Shown: positions 42,101-50,217, counted from the first letter of the stretch. The stretch: 64,000 bases of DNA from Bryobacterales bacterium (GCA_003170295.1 PNAJ01000103.1:1-64000); one strand, 5' to 3'. A program made the numbers and translations. Notes: generated by a model from the sequence alone, not told the origin.

Positions 42101-42725
42101 GCGTCATGTCCAGCTTGTGCGGAACCTTGAACAGCACTCCGCCATCGTGTTTTTCGCGGCCCGCGGGTGAAAGCGCGGCCCAAGCGGCGTACTGAGCCGC
42201 GACCGCCAACTGCGCCGCGTGGTTCGCCTCATCGTCGAGCCATCGCGACACATGATCGACAAAACTCGCCTCGGTCAGCGGCTCGTTGAACAGCGCCTCC
42301 AGTTCCATGGCGCAGGCACGCCCGTTGATCGCCGACGCTTTCTCCGGCGTCACGCCGCTGATAGCCTTTTTGTGGACGAATTTCCTCTTCAGCGCATGAA
42401 CCGGCGCGAGAGCATCGTGCCTAGCCTGCAGCGCACGCACCTCGGCCGAGATGCCAAACAAATCGCCAACGAAATCCTCCACATGCGGAGCCAGGTCGAC
42501 CATCAATTCCGACTGCTGCTTTCTTGTGTGGTGGCCAATATTGGCGGCAGCCGCCCTTTCAGGCGGCTCTTCGGCCCGCGCGGCCATCAGGCCGCTGTGG
42601 AGCCCTGTATCGATAGCTTTCAAATAATCGGCAAACGCGGCATCAAGACGGACCAATCCCTCGCGGCGATATAGATCGTCGAACGAAAGTCCAAACTTGA
42701 GGTGCAATGATTCAGATGTAGGCAT
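39180..42725 (-). CDS. NfnB-NfnA-like fused FAD/Fe-S oxidoreductase
   Basis: 1181 residues. Residues ~250-345 carry cysteines for Fe-S clusters (YCIKCHNQEKDSC, CAGTGHRICNDCMKSC). A GltD/NfnB-like FAD domain begins at ~390 (YKVLVVGLGPAGFTLAHHL) with a second Rossmann motif near 575 (IVVIGGGLTAIDTA). From ~845 on is a ferredoxin-reductase/PyrK-like part (FHPGQFYRLQNFE, LLIGGGLGNAVLFSIGQEL) ending in a four-Cys 2Fe-2S site (CMMKEICAQCLQQ...FSCF). The order matches the two NfnAB subunits joined, so NAD(P)H/ferredoxin electron transfer is likely. Residues ~51-67 come from a dispersed repeat. Confidence 0.88.
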   Translation of the reverse strand: MPTSESLHLKFGLSFDDLYRREGLVRLDAAFADYLKAIDTGLHSGLMAARAEEPPERAAAANIGHHTRKQQSELMVDLAPHVEDFVGDLFGISAEVRALQARHDALAPVHALKRKFVHKKAISGVTPEKASAINGRACAMELEALFNEPLTEASFVDHVSRWLDDEANHAAQLAVAAQYAAWAALSPAGREKHDGGVLFKVPHKLDMTHLIPVETLISGGIARLALPQHEWRHREGFKLTDAGMGLNAALDQANYCIKCHNQEKDSCSTGLKEKTGEYKKSFFGVTLAGCPLDEKISEMNLVKQRGHSVGALAITAVDNPMCAGTGHRICNDCMKSCIFQKQDPVDIPQVETRALKDVLELPWGFEIYSLLTRWNPLNFARPLPKEESGYKVLVVGLGPAGFTLAHHLMNDGHTVAGVDGLKIEPLPSEISGVTPHGERTPFRPIRDVNELYESLDDRVMAGFGGVAEYGITVRWNKNFLKIIRLLLERREQFGMFGGVRFGGTMTVESAFELGFDHIALCAGAGRPTVIPMKNGLARGVRQASDFLMALQLTGAAKASSVANLQVRMPIVVIGGGLTAIDTATESLAYYVVQVEKFLTRYETLAAEIGEREVRERWTAEETETAEEFITHARALRFERAAAAREGRDPKLVQILNQWGGVTLAYRRRLIDSPSYTLNHEEVALALEEGIRFAESLTPVEVEVDSFGHAAALMLRNAEGEVVRMPARSILVAAGTQPNTVLGREDPENVFLDGRWFRAVDDEGQIVKPEKVAKPAQARVLMSIRPDGRGISFFGDLHPSFAGNVVKAMASAKQGYPVVSRLLARKAPTGLLPAVLLDHLNAELRAVVHRVERLTPTIVEVVVKAPMAARAFHPGQFYRLQNFETLAPKAGGTTLAMEGLALTGAKVDREQGLLSTIVLEMGGSSDLCALLQPGEPVILMGPTGTPTETPSKETVLLIGGGLGNAVLFSIGQELRANRSRTVYFAGYKKIIDRYKVEEIEKAADVVIWCCDEAPGFTPGRVQDKAFVGNIVEAIAAYGRGDLDDPIPLHGGSPDSPEISLHSVDRLVVIGSDAMMGAVALARHTILAPYLRPDHKAIGSINSPMQCMMKEICAQCLQQHKDPITGEETVVFSCFNQDQSLDLVDWSNLRTRLSQNGVQEKLTKQWVDRCLKQIGARELVAAT
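42523..42572 (-). repeat. 50-bp palindromic repeat, copy B, inside a gene
   Basis: Inverted copy of the 29241/48632 repeat lying in frame within the oxidoreductase gene, encoding EEPPERAAAANIGHHTR. It holds the hairpin GCCGCC-TGAAAG-GGCGGC and the perfect palindrome GCCAATATTGGC. By eye it matches copy C at roughly 42 of 50 bases. Confidence 0.85.
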
Positions 42726-42758
42726 GAGCAGCCGAACAGGACGACCTGCAGTGAATAT

Positions 42759-43193
42759 CTATATTGTAGCAACTGGAGCTTGCTTCGACCGCCGAAATGC
42801 TTCCCATGTTACCCATATCGAGAGCAAAATCAGCACGCCGTCTCGCGCCAAGGTCTTCGGGCCCAACTGCTCGCCCGGTCCAAAGCATCCGCAGTCGCCC
42901 TGGAATCCGCGCAGATAAAGGACCAGCAACACGCTGAAGAAGCAAACCAGAAGCGCCGTGGCAATCGAGGCAACATACCGCGTCAGAATCCCGATCACCA
43001 GCAGTACCCCAATCAACAATTCGAACCACGGCATCGTGCGCGCCACAAACTCCACCGAGGAACCCGGTACGACATGCATCGCGTCGATCTCCATCGCGAA
43101 GATCATCCAAGGGTCGCGCAGTTTGGTATACGCGGCATAAAGAAACACCGCCGCCAGCAGCAGCCGCCCCAGAATCGCGATCACGCGGTACAT
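42759..43193 (-). CDS. MauE/DoxX-family membrane protein
   Basis: 144 residues, four hydrophobic segments (LGRLLLAAVFLYAAYTKLRDP, WFELLIGVLLVIGIL, ATALLVCFFSVLLVLYL, DGVLILLSIWVTW). The GDCGCFGPGE Cys-x-Cys loop is typical of MauE-type proteins, which help form disulfides in the periplasm. Its ATG overlaps the stop of the DsbA-like gene (TAATG), so they work together, with MauE probably the membrane electron partner. Confidence 0.88.
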   Translation of the reverse strand: MYRVIAILGRLLLAAVFLYAAYTKLRDPWMIFAMEIDAMHVVPGSSVEFVARTMPWFELLIGVLLVIGILTRYVASIATALLVCFFSVLLVLYLRGFQGDCGCFGPGEQLGPKTLARDGVLILLSIWVTWEAFRRSKQAPVATI

Positions 43194-43789
43194 TACTTCA
43201 CCGGAAGGCTGTTGATCAATTGCTTCAGCAGATCGTACCGGACATCGCCCTTGACCGGATATTTCTTTCCGCCGCCGCTCAAAATCATCGTCGGTGTCTC
43301 GCTCAGCGGAATCTTGTATCCCAGGGCCATATCGGCGTCGATCTCATTGTTGATCTCCGCCAGGCTCTTCGGATCCGTGAGGATCTTCCGCACTTTCGCC
43401 ATTTCCGCGGGCGTCAATTCCTTTGCAACTGTGCCCTCGACATCTCCAGTCCGCCCCCACTCCTCTTGCGTCCGGAACAGTGCGTCGCAGATGCGATCAT
43501 ACCGGCCGATCCGCGCCGCGGCGTCGGCATACTGCGCCGCCTTCCGCGCATACGGATGCTGTTGCAGAGGGAAATCGCGATAAATAATGCGCACCTTGCC
43601 CGACGCAACACAATCTCCCAGCGCCTCCTTAATCGCCCCGAAATGCAGCCTTGCGCAATGAGGACACTGGAAATCGCTGAACACCTCGAGCGTCACAGGC
43701 GCGTTTGGCGATCCGGCCGACCGGTCCATCGCATCGGTTGCGAACAGCGTAGTCGCGGCAAAAAGGAGCGGCAATAGGAGAACTCGCAT
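43193..43789 (-). CDS. Exported DsbA-like thioredoxin-fold protein
   Basis: 198 residues from MRVLLLPLLFAATTLFA. Thioredoxin fold of the DsbA/Thioredoxin_4 kind with redox motif CPHC (EVFSDFQCPHCARLHFGAIKEAL) and cis-Pro in LSETPTMIL. Expected to oxidise or reshuffle disulfides of exported proteins. The track start at 44107 is inside the divergent SDR gene and is rejected. Forms an overlapping pair with MauE; 46 bases separate it from the divergent SDR. Confidence 0.92.
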   Translation of the reverse strand: MRVLLLPLLFAATTLFATDAMDRSAGSPNAPVTLEVFSDFQCPHCARLHFGAIKEALGDCVASGKVRIIYRDFPLQQHPYARKAAQYADAAARIGRYDRICDALFRTQEEWGRTGDVEGTVAKELTPAEMAKVRKILTDPKSLAEINNEIDADMALGYKIPLSETPTMILSGGGKKYPVKGDVRYDLLKQLINSLPVK

Positions 43790-43835
43790 TTGCCCTGATC
43801 CTATCACAGCCGTCCATTGTGATAAAACACGTTTC

Positions 43836-44657
43836 ATGGCTATTGATCTTAAGGGAAGAACGGCGCTCGTAACCGGCGCGGGCCGCGGCATCGGTCGCGC
43901 GGTCGCACTCAAGCTCGCCCAGGCGGGCGCATCGGTGATGTTGAACGATCTCGATCGCGACGTGGTTTTCGAGACTGGAATGTTGATCGATAAAGAAGGA
44001 GGCGCGGCGAAGGCGATGCCCGGCGACGTTACGGCTCCCGATTTTCCCGAGAAGCTGGTGAACGCGACCGTCGGTGGATTCGGTTCCATCGACATCATCG
44101 TCAACAACGCCGGCTACACCTGGGATAACGTAATCCAGAAAACAACCGACGAGCAGTTTCAGGCCATGCTCGACATCCACATGGTGGCTCCATTTCGCAT
44201 TCTGCGCGCCGCATCGACGTATATCCGGGAGGCTGCGAAAAAGGAGATCGCCGAGGGCAAGCGCGTCATGCGGAAAGTCGTGAATATCACCTCGGTGTCG
44301 GGCGTCGATGGCATCGCTGGCCAAGCAGGCTACGGATCGGGCAAGAGCGGCATCAACGGATTGACGAAAGTCATGGCGAAGGAATGGGGCCGCTACAACG
44401 TCAACGTGAACTCCGTCGGTTTCGGATTCATCGAGACGCGTCTAGTCGCGCCTCTCGGTTCGGAGATCGATATGAAAGGCAAGAAAATCAAGGTCGGTGT
44501 GCAGCAAGCCGTCATCGACGCCGTGAAAACCCACTGTCCGCTCGGCCGCTCGGGAACCGTCGAAGAAGCAGCCGGCCCCGTGCTGTTCTTCTGCTCGTCC
44601 TTGTCCGATTATGTAAGCGGCGAAATTCTAATCGTCAGCGGCGGCGCGCGATCGTGA
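43836..44657 (+). CDS. Short-chain dehydrogenase/reductase
   Basis: 273 residues. Cofactor motif TGAGRGIGRAVAL, the NNAG motif (IIVNNAGYTWDN), catalytic Ser in NITSVSGVDG and YGSGK for Tyr/Lys. An insert near 125-145 (REAAKKEIAEGKRVMRK) and the C-terminal FFCSSLSDYVSGEILIVSGG suit 3-ketoacyl-ACP-reductase-like SDRs, but the substrate is open. Its stop overlaps the GTG of the aminotransferase gene. Confidence 0.93.
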   Translation: MAIDLKGRTALVTGAGRGIGRAVALKLAQAGASVMLNDLDRDVVFETGMLIDKEGGAAKAMPGDVTAPDFPEKLVNATVGGFGSIDIIVNNAGYTWDNVIQKTTDEQFQAMLDIHMVAPFRILRAASTYIREAAKKEIAEGKRVMRKVVNITSVSGVDGIAGQAGYGSGKSGINGLTKVMAKEWGRYNVNVNSVGFGFIETRLVAPLGSEIDMKGKKIKVGVQQAVIDAVKTHCPLGRSGTVEEAAGPVLFFCSSLSDYVSGEILIVSGGARS

Positions 44658-45811
44658 TCGATCCTCTATTATCCTGGCGCAAAGAATTTCCGATCCTCGA
44701 TCGGACCGTGTACATGATCAGCCACTCGCTCGGCGCGATGCCCCGCCGCACGCGCGACCGCTTGAATCAGTTCGCCGATGAATGGGACACGCGCGGCATC
44801 CGCGCCTGGGAAGAAGGCTGGTGGGAAATGCCCGTCACCGTCGGCAACCTGATCGGAAAAATTATCGGCGCGGGCGAAGGCGAAATCGTCATGCAGCAGA
44901 ACGTTTCCATCTGCCAGCAGATCGTGCTTTCGTGCTTCGATTGGACGAAAACGCGAAACAAGATCGTCACGGATTCGATGAATTTCCCGTCGAATCTATA
45001 TAATTATGGTCAATTAAGGGCTCGTCAAGCCATCATTCCGTCAAAAGATGGTCTTATAAGCCCTCTTAAGGAGATGCTGGAGGCCATTGACGAGGAGACC
45101 GCGCTCGTTTCCGTCTCCCACGTTCTGTTTCGCAGCTCCTTCATCCAGGACCTGGCCGCGCTCACGCGTCGCGCCCACGAAGTAGGGGCAAAGATAGTCG
45201 CGGATGTCTATCAATCCGCAGGGACAGTCCCCCTCAATGTGCGCGAATTGGGAGTCGATTTCGCGGTCGGCGGATCGGTGAAATGGCTGCTCGGTGGACC
45301 CGGCGCGGGATTTATTTACGTTCGCCGGGATTTGTGGCCCTCGCTCGAGCCGCGCATGACCGGCTGGGCCGCCCATCGCAACCCGTTTTCCTTCGCACCC
45401 GAACACGATTACGACCCTGGAATCAATCGTTTCCTGAACGGAACGCCGAATGTCCCCGCGATGTATTCGGCCATGTCCGGTTATGAAATTATCGGCGAAA
45501 TTGGCGTCGATGCGATTCGAAAAAAATCCATGCGCCAGACCGCGCGGCTCATCGAACTCGCTGAAGAAGCGGGCTTTCGCATCAACTCACCGCGCGATCC
45601 CAACCAGCGCGGAGGCACCGTGGTGATTGATGTTCCCAACGGTTACGAAATCGCCCAGGAGCTTGGCCGGCGCGATTATTTGGTCGATTATCGCCCGGGC
45701 GCGGGCATTCGCGTGGCTCCGCATTTTTATTCGACGGACGAGGAGTTGGATTTAGTAATCCGCGAGATTAAGAGCCTTTCGGCGACGCCATCTCTACGGC
45801 CGAAGTCCTGA
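44654..45811 (+). CDS. Class V aminotransferase (kynureninase/desulfurase-like)
   Basis: 385 residues from GTG 44654, overlapping the SDR stop by GTGA. PLP fold of class V: the cofactor Asp in AKIVADVYQSAGTVPL, and the Schiff-base Lys in VGGSVKWLLGGPGAGFIYVR. Sequence flavour is kynureninase-like (ISHSLGAMPRRTRDRLNQFADEWDTRG), though no kynurenine pathway gene is nearby. It is convergent with the zinc-ribbon gene, overlapping by 44 bases. Confidence 0.9.
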   Translation: MIDPLLSWRKEFPILDRTVYMISHSLGAMPRRTRDRLNQFADEWDTRGIRAWEEGWWEMPVTVGNLIGKIIGAGEGEIVMQQNVSICQQIVLSCFDWTKTRNKIVTDSMNFPSNLYNYGQLRARQAIIPSKDGLISPLKEMLEAIDEETALVSVSHVLFRSSFIQDLAALTRRAHEVGAKIVADVYQSAGTVPLNVRELGVDFAVGGSVKWLLGGPGAGFIYVRRDLWPSLEPRMTGWAAHRNPFSFAPEHDYDPGINRFLNGTPNVPAMYSAMSGYEIIGEIGVDAIRKKSMRQTARLIELAEEAGFRINSPRDPNQRGGTVVIDVPNGYEIAQELGRRDYLVDYRPGAGIRVAPHFYSTDEELDLVIREIKSLSATPSLRPKS

Positions 45812-46100
45812 CAAAGTGCAGAATCACGGTCGCCGCCGCGCATTTGTAGAACGATGGGCCGAAGTCTGTAAAGATCGAAGCGATCGTCAACCCGAGGCAC
45901 AGCAAGAACAGGATCGTCAACGCGAGGCGGACGCGCTCCAAGTTGACCTCGCGTTTACTCTTTTCCTGAGTCACGGGCATCTCGCAGGTGAAACACTTCG
46001 TTTCGCCTTTACACAGACGTCCTCCACAATTCAAACAGGCTGGCATATCTTTCGAGTCTAGCCCGGGCGCAACCCGCGAGCCATCGGGCATTCGCCTCAT
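45768..46100 (-). CDS. Zinc-ribbon membrane protein
   Basis: 110 residues. A four-Cys zinc ribbon (ACLNCGGRLCKGETKCFTCEMP) is followed by two probable membrane helices (LALTILFLLCLGLTIASIF and FYKCAAATVILHFV). The first ATG overlaps the stop of the S9 peptidase gene (ATGA), supporting the long form; an inner ATG at 46046 would also keep the ribbon. Function unknown. Confidence 0.65.
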   Translation of the reverse strand: MRRMPDGSRVAPGLDSKDMPACLNCGGRLCKGETKCFTCEMPVTQEKSKREVNLERVRLALTILFLLCLGLTIASIFTDFGPSFYKCAAATVILHFVRTSAVEMASPKGS

Positions 46101-48481
46101 TTTTGCTTCAGGTTGGTCTCGAAAAGGGAATAGATTCGCTTATACTCGTCGGCCCAGCTCGACGGCTGCACGAATCCATGATCCTCCACCGGATAGGGCG
46201 CGATCGACCAATTCTCCTTGTGCAGTTCGATGAGCCGTTGGACCAGACGAACCGAGTCCTGGAAAAACACATTCGTATCGACCATGCCATGGCAGATCAA
46301 TAGCGCGCCTTTCAATCCGTCGGCAAAATAAATCGGCGACGATTTTTTATACGCCTCGTCGTCTTTTTGCGGCAAATTGAGAATATTCGCCGTATAGCCG
46401 TGGTTGTAATGGGCCCAATCGGTCACCGGACGCAACGCGGCCCCGGCGGCGAATGTATCGGGCGCGGTAAACATAGCCATCAGCGTGATGAATCCTCCGT
46501 AACTGCCTCCGTAGAGTCCGATGCGCTTCGGGCCCACTCCATATTGCGAGACGATGAACTTCGCCGCATCGACGTGATCGTCCAGATCCTTGCCGCCCAT
46601 GTGCCGATAAATCGCGGTACGCCAATCGCGCCCGTACCCGGCGGAGCCGCGGTAATCGATATCGATTACCAGATAACCGTGCTCCATCAAAAAGTGATTG
46701 AACATGTATTCGCGCTCATACTGCGACCACCAGTGGTGCACGTTCTGCAAATACCCCGCGCCATGGACGAAAATCACCGCGGGTCCGCCCTTCTTGAACT
46801 TCGCCGGCTTGTACAGACGCGCCGGGACTTTTACGCCGTCGCGCGCCGGGATCTCGACAATCGGAACGTCCAGCCATTTGTAGTCCCAAAACTCGGGCGC
46901 GGGCGAGGACGTGACCTTCTTGCCGTCGACAAAAAGCTCAGGCGGTTTGTTGGTGTAGGAATAAATGTCGGCGAATGCTTTCTCATCCGGTGCAAGCGTG
47001 ACGCGATGATTGCCCGGTTCTTTCGTGAGTTGCTTGCGCGCCCCGCCATCGACGTTCATGGAATAGAAGTGACGATCGAAAGGACTCACTTCCGTCGACG
47101 TAAAGAAAAATGTGTTGCCGTCCTGCGATAACTCGACGCCGCTCACCTCGAACTTACCGGCCACCAGGGGCTTCGGATCGCCGCCATCGTAGGAAAGTTT
47201 GAAAAGATTCGAGTAGCCGTCTTTCTCGCTCAGGAAATAGATTTCGTCGCTGTGCTTCAGCCACCCAGCGCTCCCGCCCGCGAATGGGCCGCCTCCCATG
47301 AGCCACGCGTCGTCATGTTCAGTGAACAGCGTGCGGGTCTTTCCAGTAGCCGCATCGAGCGCGAGAATCCAACGGTCCTTATTATCCGTGGCGCGAGCGA
47401 TGAGAAACGCCTTCGTGCCCGCCTCATTCCAGACCGGCGCCTGCAGTTGAACCTCGCGAGTCCCGAGCCCCGCATCGATCCACTTCACTTCGCCCGTCGC
47501 GACATCGAGGATTGCCGCACTTTGCTTCGACTGCGGCTCGCCGACATTCGAGTGCCCGGCGATGTCCTCCGTGTATGCCGATTCCGTGACGTAATTCGGC
47601 ACGTTCTCCGCCTTCACGCCGTTCGCGGTCTCCGCGACCATCGCGATCAGGCATTTGCCGTCGGGACACATCTCCAGACGCCCCGCAGTCTGGCGAGCCA
47701 GCAACTGGAACGGCTTTCGCGCGACCGGCTCGTCCTTTTTGCGCTTCGCTTCCGCCTCTTCCCGTGCCGCGGCTCGCTCCTTCACCGCAAGGATTAGATC
47801 GAGCTCCTGCTTCTTGAGAAACTCCTGACTATCGGTCCCCTTCACAGGGGCCGCTGCGGCTGCGGGAGGCGCTCCACCACCGCCCCGTCCGCCGCGTCCG
47901 CCGCCTCGTCCACCAGCCGGTGCTGGAGCCGCCGCGCCCTCAGCCGCAGCCGCGCGAATGTCCGTCAATTGTTCGAGCAGGCCGGTATCGAGCGACATCA
48001 CATAGAGATTCCCTCCGCGCAGAAACGTCACCCGCTTTTCGTCGGGCGTGAACTGCGGATTCGTCTCGATCTCGGTAGTCTTCGTCACCTGCCGCTTCGT
48101 TCCAGTCGAAAGATCGTAAACGAAAATATCGCCGCTCTCCGCATAGACGAGCCTTTTGCGGTCCTTCGTCCGGCTGCCAAAGGAGGGCGGGAGATTCTTT
48201 GTTTCTTCCTCGCTCAACTTGCGTAAACCTGACCCGTCGCGATTCACGACATACGTATCGCTCGGCTTCACGCGCGGCTCATTGGCCTGCTTCCATTGAA
48301 AATAGACCCGCTGCCCGTCGCTCGACCAGCGCGGCGCGGCAGGCTCGTTGCCGTACAACTCCGGCCCTCGCATGATGTTGTCGATGGTAAGCGCGAACCT
48401 CTTCTGCGCTGTGATCTGCGAACTCTGCCCCAGCAAGAGGGTGAAGATGAGAACCGCGATGAGGATGCGTTGTTTGGGCAT
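46097..48481 (-). CDS. Exported S9-family prolyl oligopeptidase-like peptidase
   Basis: 794 residues from MPKQRILIAVLIFTLLLGQSSQ (signal peptide). Residues ~45-520 form a PD40/WD40-like propeller of the DPP-IV kind; the alpha/beta-hydrolase domain follows. Catalytic triad: Ser in LYGGSYGGFI, Asp in CHGMVDTNVF, His in YPVEDHGFV. A Gly/Arg-rich tract (GGRGGGRGGRGGGG, 190-203) lies in the propeller. Likely cleaves peptides in the periplasm. The track's 946-residue start runs across dispersed repeats and is rejected. Coupled by ATGA to a zinc-ribbon gene. Confidence 0.93.
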   Translation of the reverse strand: MPKQRILIAVLIFTLLLGQSSQITAQKRFALTIDNIMRGPELYGNEPAAPRWSSDGQRVYFQWKQANEPRVKPSDTYVVNRDGSGLRKLSEEETKNLPPSFGSRTKDRKRLVYAESGDIFVYDLSTGTKRQVTKTTEIETNPQFTPDEKRVTFLRGGNLYVMSLDTGLLEQLTDIRAAAAEGAAAPAPAGGRGGGRGGRGGGGAPPAAAAAPVKGTDSQEFLKKQELDLILAVKERAAAREEAEAKRKKDEPVARKPFQLLARQTAGRLEMCPDGKCLIAMVAETANGVKAENVPNYVTESAYTEDIAGHSNVGEPQSKQSAAILDVATGEVKWIDAGLGTREVQLQAPVWNEAGTKAFLIARATDNKDRWILALDAATGKTRTLFTEHDDAWLMGGGPFAGGSAGWLKHSDEIYFLSEKDGYSNLFKLSYDGGDPKPLVAGKFEVSGVELSQDGNTFFFTSTEVSPFDRHFYSMNVDGGARKQLTKEPGNHRVTLAPDEKAFADIYSYTNKPPELFVDGKKVTSSPAPEFWDYKWLDVPIVEIPARDGVKVPARLYKPAKFKKGGPAVIFVHGAGYLQNVHHWWSQYEREYMFNHFLMEHGYLVIDIDYRGSAGYGRDWRTAIYRHMGGKDLDDHVDAAKFIVSQYGVGPKRIGLYGGSYGGFITLMAMFTAPDTFAAGAALRPVTDWAHYNHGYTANILNLPQKDDEAYKKSSPIYFADGLKGALLICHGMVDTNVFFQDSVRLVQRLIELHKENWSIAPYPVEDHGFVQPSSWADEYKRIYSLFETNLKQK

Positions 48482-48738
48482 AACTTGTGATTCTAGCAAC
48501 TCCGAGTCTGTCCCCTCCCTGACGGTCAGGGTTCGGTGCGGGAGATCGCGATGGTCCCGGGGCGGCGACACAAGTGTCGACGCTGTACGAACGAGTGTTT
48601 CCCTGCCCATCGGTTGGGGATGAAGACGCCAGAAGAGCCGCCTAAAAGGGCGGCTGCCGCCAGAATTTGCGGCCCCACAAGCGCATGGCGGAGTGTTTCC
48701 GTGGGGTGTGCGAGCTACAATTGCAGGCGGGCTGGTTT
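48482..48738. other. Repeat-rich gap between aminotransferase and S9 peptidase
   Basis: 257 bases without a gene. It holds repeat copy C and two further small palindromes, CCCTGAC-G-GTCAGGG near 48515-48535 and CGACAC-AA-GTGTCG near 48565-48580. The S9 promoter must be in its lower part. Confidence 0.6.
48632..48681 (+). repeat. 50-bp palindromic repeat, copy C
   Basis: GAAGAGCCGCCTAAAAGGGCGGCTGCCGCC... ending CCCCACAAG. Same unit as copies A and B; here between genes. The stem AGCCGCC/GGCGGCT is perfect apart from its loop. Confidence 0.85.
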
Positions 48739-49860
48739 CTATCCGATCTCTTCCAGCAATCGCCGCAGCCCTTCCTCGAAAACATCCGGCGGCGTCAGCA
48801 GACTCACAACCAGAAACGCCTCCGAGTCGAAGTCGAAATAGTATCCCGGCTGCACCAGAACATCGCGACGATCGAGCAACGCGATCGCCCACTCTTCTTC
48901 GCTTCTTGTGCGCGGGACTTGGAGGACCGCCGACCATCCGCCTTCGACATGCAGGGGACGCGCTGCGGATTTTCCAGTCATTCGCCGCAGCAGAGCGAGA
49001 TTGGCACGCGTTCGGTCCAAAATCTGCCCGCGCACCGCGACCGCTGCATCGAGCAGGCGCGGCAACGCGATCTGCACCGGCGTCGCAACCGATAAATAGG
49101 TATCCGCGATGAGTTCCAACCGGTCGAGGGCCTCTTCATGCCCAGGACCACTCGCGACGATCCAGCCGAGCTTAATCTGCGGCAGGCCCGCGATCTTGGA
49201 CAATCCGCTCATCGAAAACGCGGGCGCCTCTGGCGCCTTTGTTAGGGACCGTACGCGCGAGTCGTCGGGCAGGAATGCATAGTCGGAGAACACTTCGTCC
49301 GAAAGAATTGGAATGCCGAGCCGCTCCAGCCTCGCCCATTCTTCCCGCTTCAGAAAAGATCCCGTCGGATTGTTCGGATTTACTACGACGATGGCCCTGG
49401 TCCGCGGAGTAATCGCGCGCTCCAGCGCATCGAAATCGATATGCCAAGCGCCGTCATAACGCAGAGGATATTGCACCACGCGCACCGATTCGAGGCCCGC
49501 GAGAAACTCAAATAGCGGATACGACGGCCGCGGTGAAAGAATTTCGTCGCCCGGATCGCATAGCAATTTGAACAGATACGAGTACGCTTCGCTGGTCGAC
49601 GCTGTGAGTAAAATTCGCGACGCCGGAACGTCGCCGTAGTACTTCGCGACCGCTTCTCTCGCCGAGAGCAACCCTCTTGGCTCCGGGTCATATCGCAGCG
49701 CGTGAGCGTCAGCCAACGCGCCGAGGATTTCCTCGCGAGGATAATTCAATCCGGCGTGCATTGGATTCGATTCGGTCAGATCGAGCACCCGCTGCTTCGA
49801 TTTGAGCAGCGCCGACAGCCGATTTGTTTCGAGATTCCAATCGAGCCGCGAAGAAAACAC
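48739..49860 (-). CDS. Class I/II PLP-dependent aminotransferase
   Basis: 373 residues. Class I fold: LTESNPMHAGLNYP, YDPEPRGLLSAREAVAKYYG, VNPNNPTGSFLKREEW (cofactor Asn), ILSDEVFSDYAF (Asp/Tyr) and Schiff-base Lys in SGLSKIAGLPQIKLGWI. Amino donor not identifiable. It lies alone on the minus strand between repeat-containing gaps. Confidence 0.94.
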   Translation of the reverse strand: MFSSRLDWNLETNRLSALLKSKQRVLDLTESNPMHAGLNYPREEILGALADAHALRYDPEPRGLLSAREAVAKYYGDVPASRILLTASTSEAYSYLFKLLCDPGDEILSPRPSYPLFEFLAGLESVRVVQYPLRYDGAWHIDFDALERAITPRTRAIVVVNPNNPTGSFLKREEWARLERLGIPILSDEVFSDYAFLPDDSRVRSLTKAPEAPAFSMSGLSKIAGLPQIKLGWIVASGPGHEEALDRLELIADTYLSVATPVQIALPRLLDAAVAVRGQILDRTRANLALLRRMTGKSAARPLHVEGGWSAVLQVPRTRSEEEWAIALLDRRDVLVQPGYYFDFDSEAFLVVSLLTPPDVFEEGLRRLLEEIG

Positions 49861-50217
49861 GCGATTAGATTAGCAGTTTCTCGCTCGTCTTCAGTCAGTT
49901 GCGTGTTCCGATCGCACGCGTTTCAGCAAGCTTGCACGATTATATGGACAAGAGATCGGTCATTTCGTCGTATTCCGATCCGCTACCCGAGAGGGTGCGC
50001 ATCGCCATTCGGCTACAATGCGATGTCCCACGCCATGAGCTTCTAGCGGCCTGTCTCACCGAGATCGGTACTGTCTACGTCGACACGACTCTCGACGCGG
50101 CACGCCTGGAGGCGTGCGCCACAGCCACAAGCCTTGGCGGCAATTGCGACAGGGGGACCGGCGGCAAGAGGGTCACGCTGAGACAAGCCTCTTAGGTCTC
50201 GCCCGACGGCGGCAGAT
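49861..50217. other. Gene-poor gap with a weak ORF and hairpin
   Basis: 357 bases. A plus-strand ORF from ATG 49944 to 50195 (MDKRSVISSYSDPLPERVRIAIRLQCDVPRHELL...) has a coding-like first half but no recognised family, and its second half is repeat-like, so I do not call it a gene. The hairpin GCACGCC-TGGA-GGCGTGC (50100-50117) followed by GCCACAGCCACAAGCC is repeat-like. Confidence 0.4.

Noticed and set aside
46367-47131. 254-residue plus-strand ORF
   Set aside because: Antisense to the catalytic domain of the S9 peptidase.
48482-48937. N-terminal extension of the S9 peptidase to 946 residues
   Set aside because: Runs through dispersed repeats and the end of the aminotransferase gene; the inner Met starts a proper signal peptide.
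49944-50195. 84-residue ORF after the aminotransferase
   Set aside because: No family, repeat-like second half; recorded only within the gap description.
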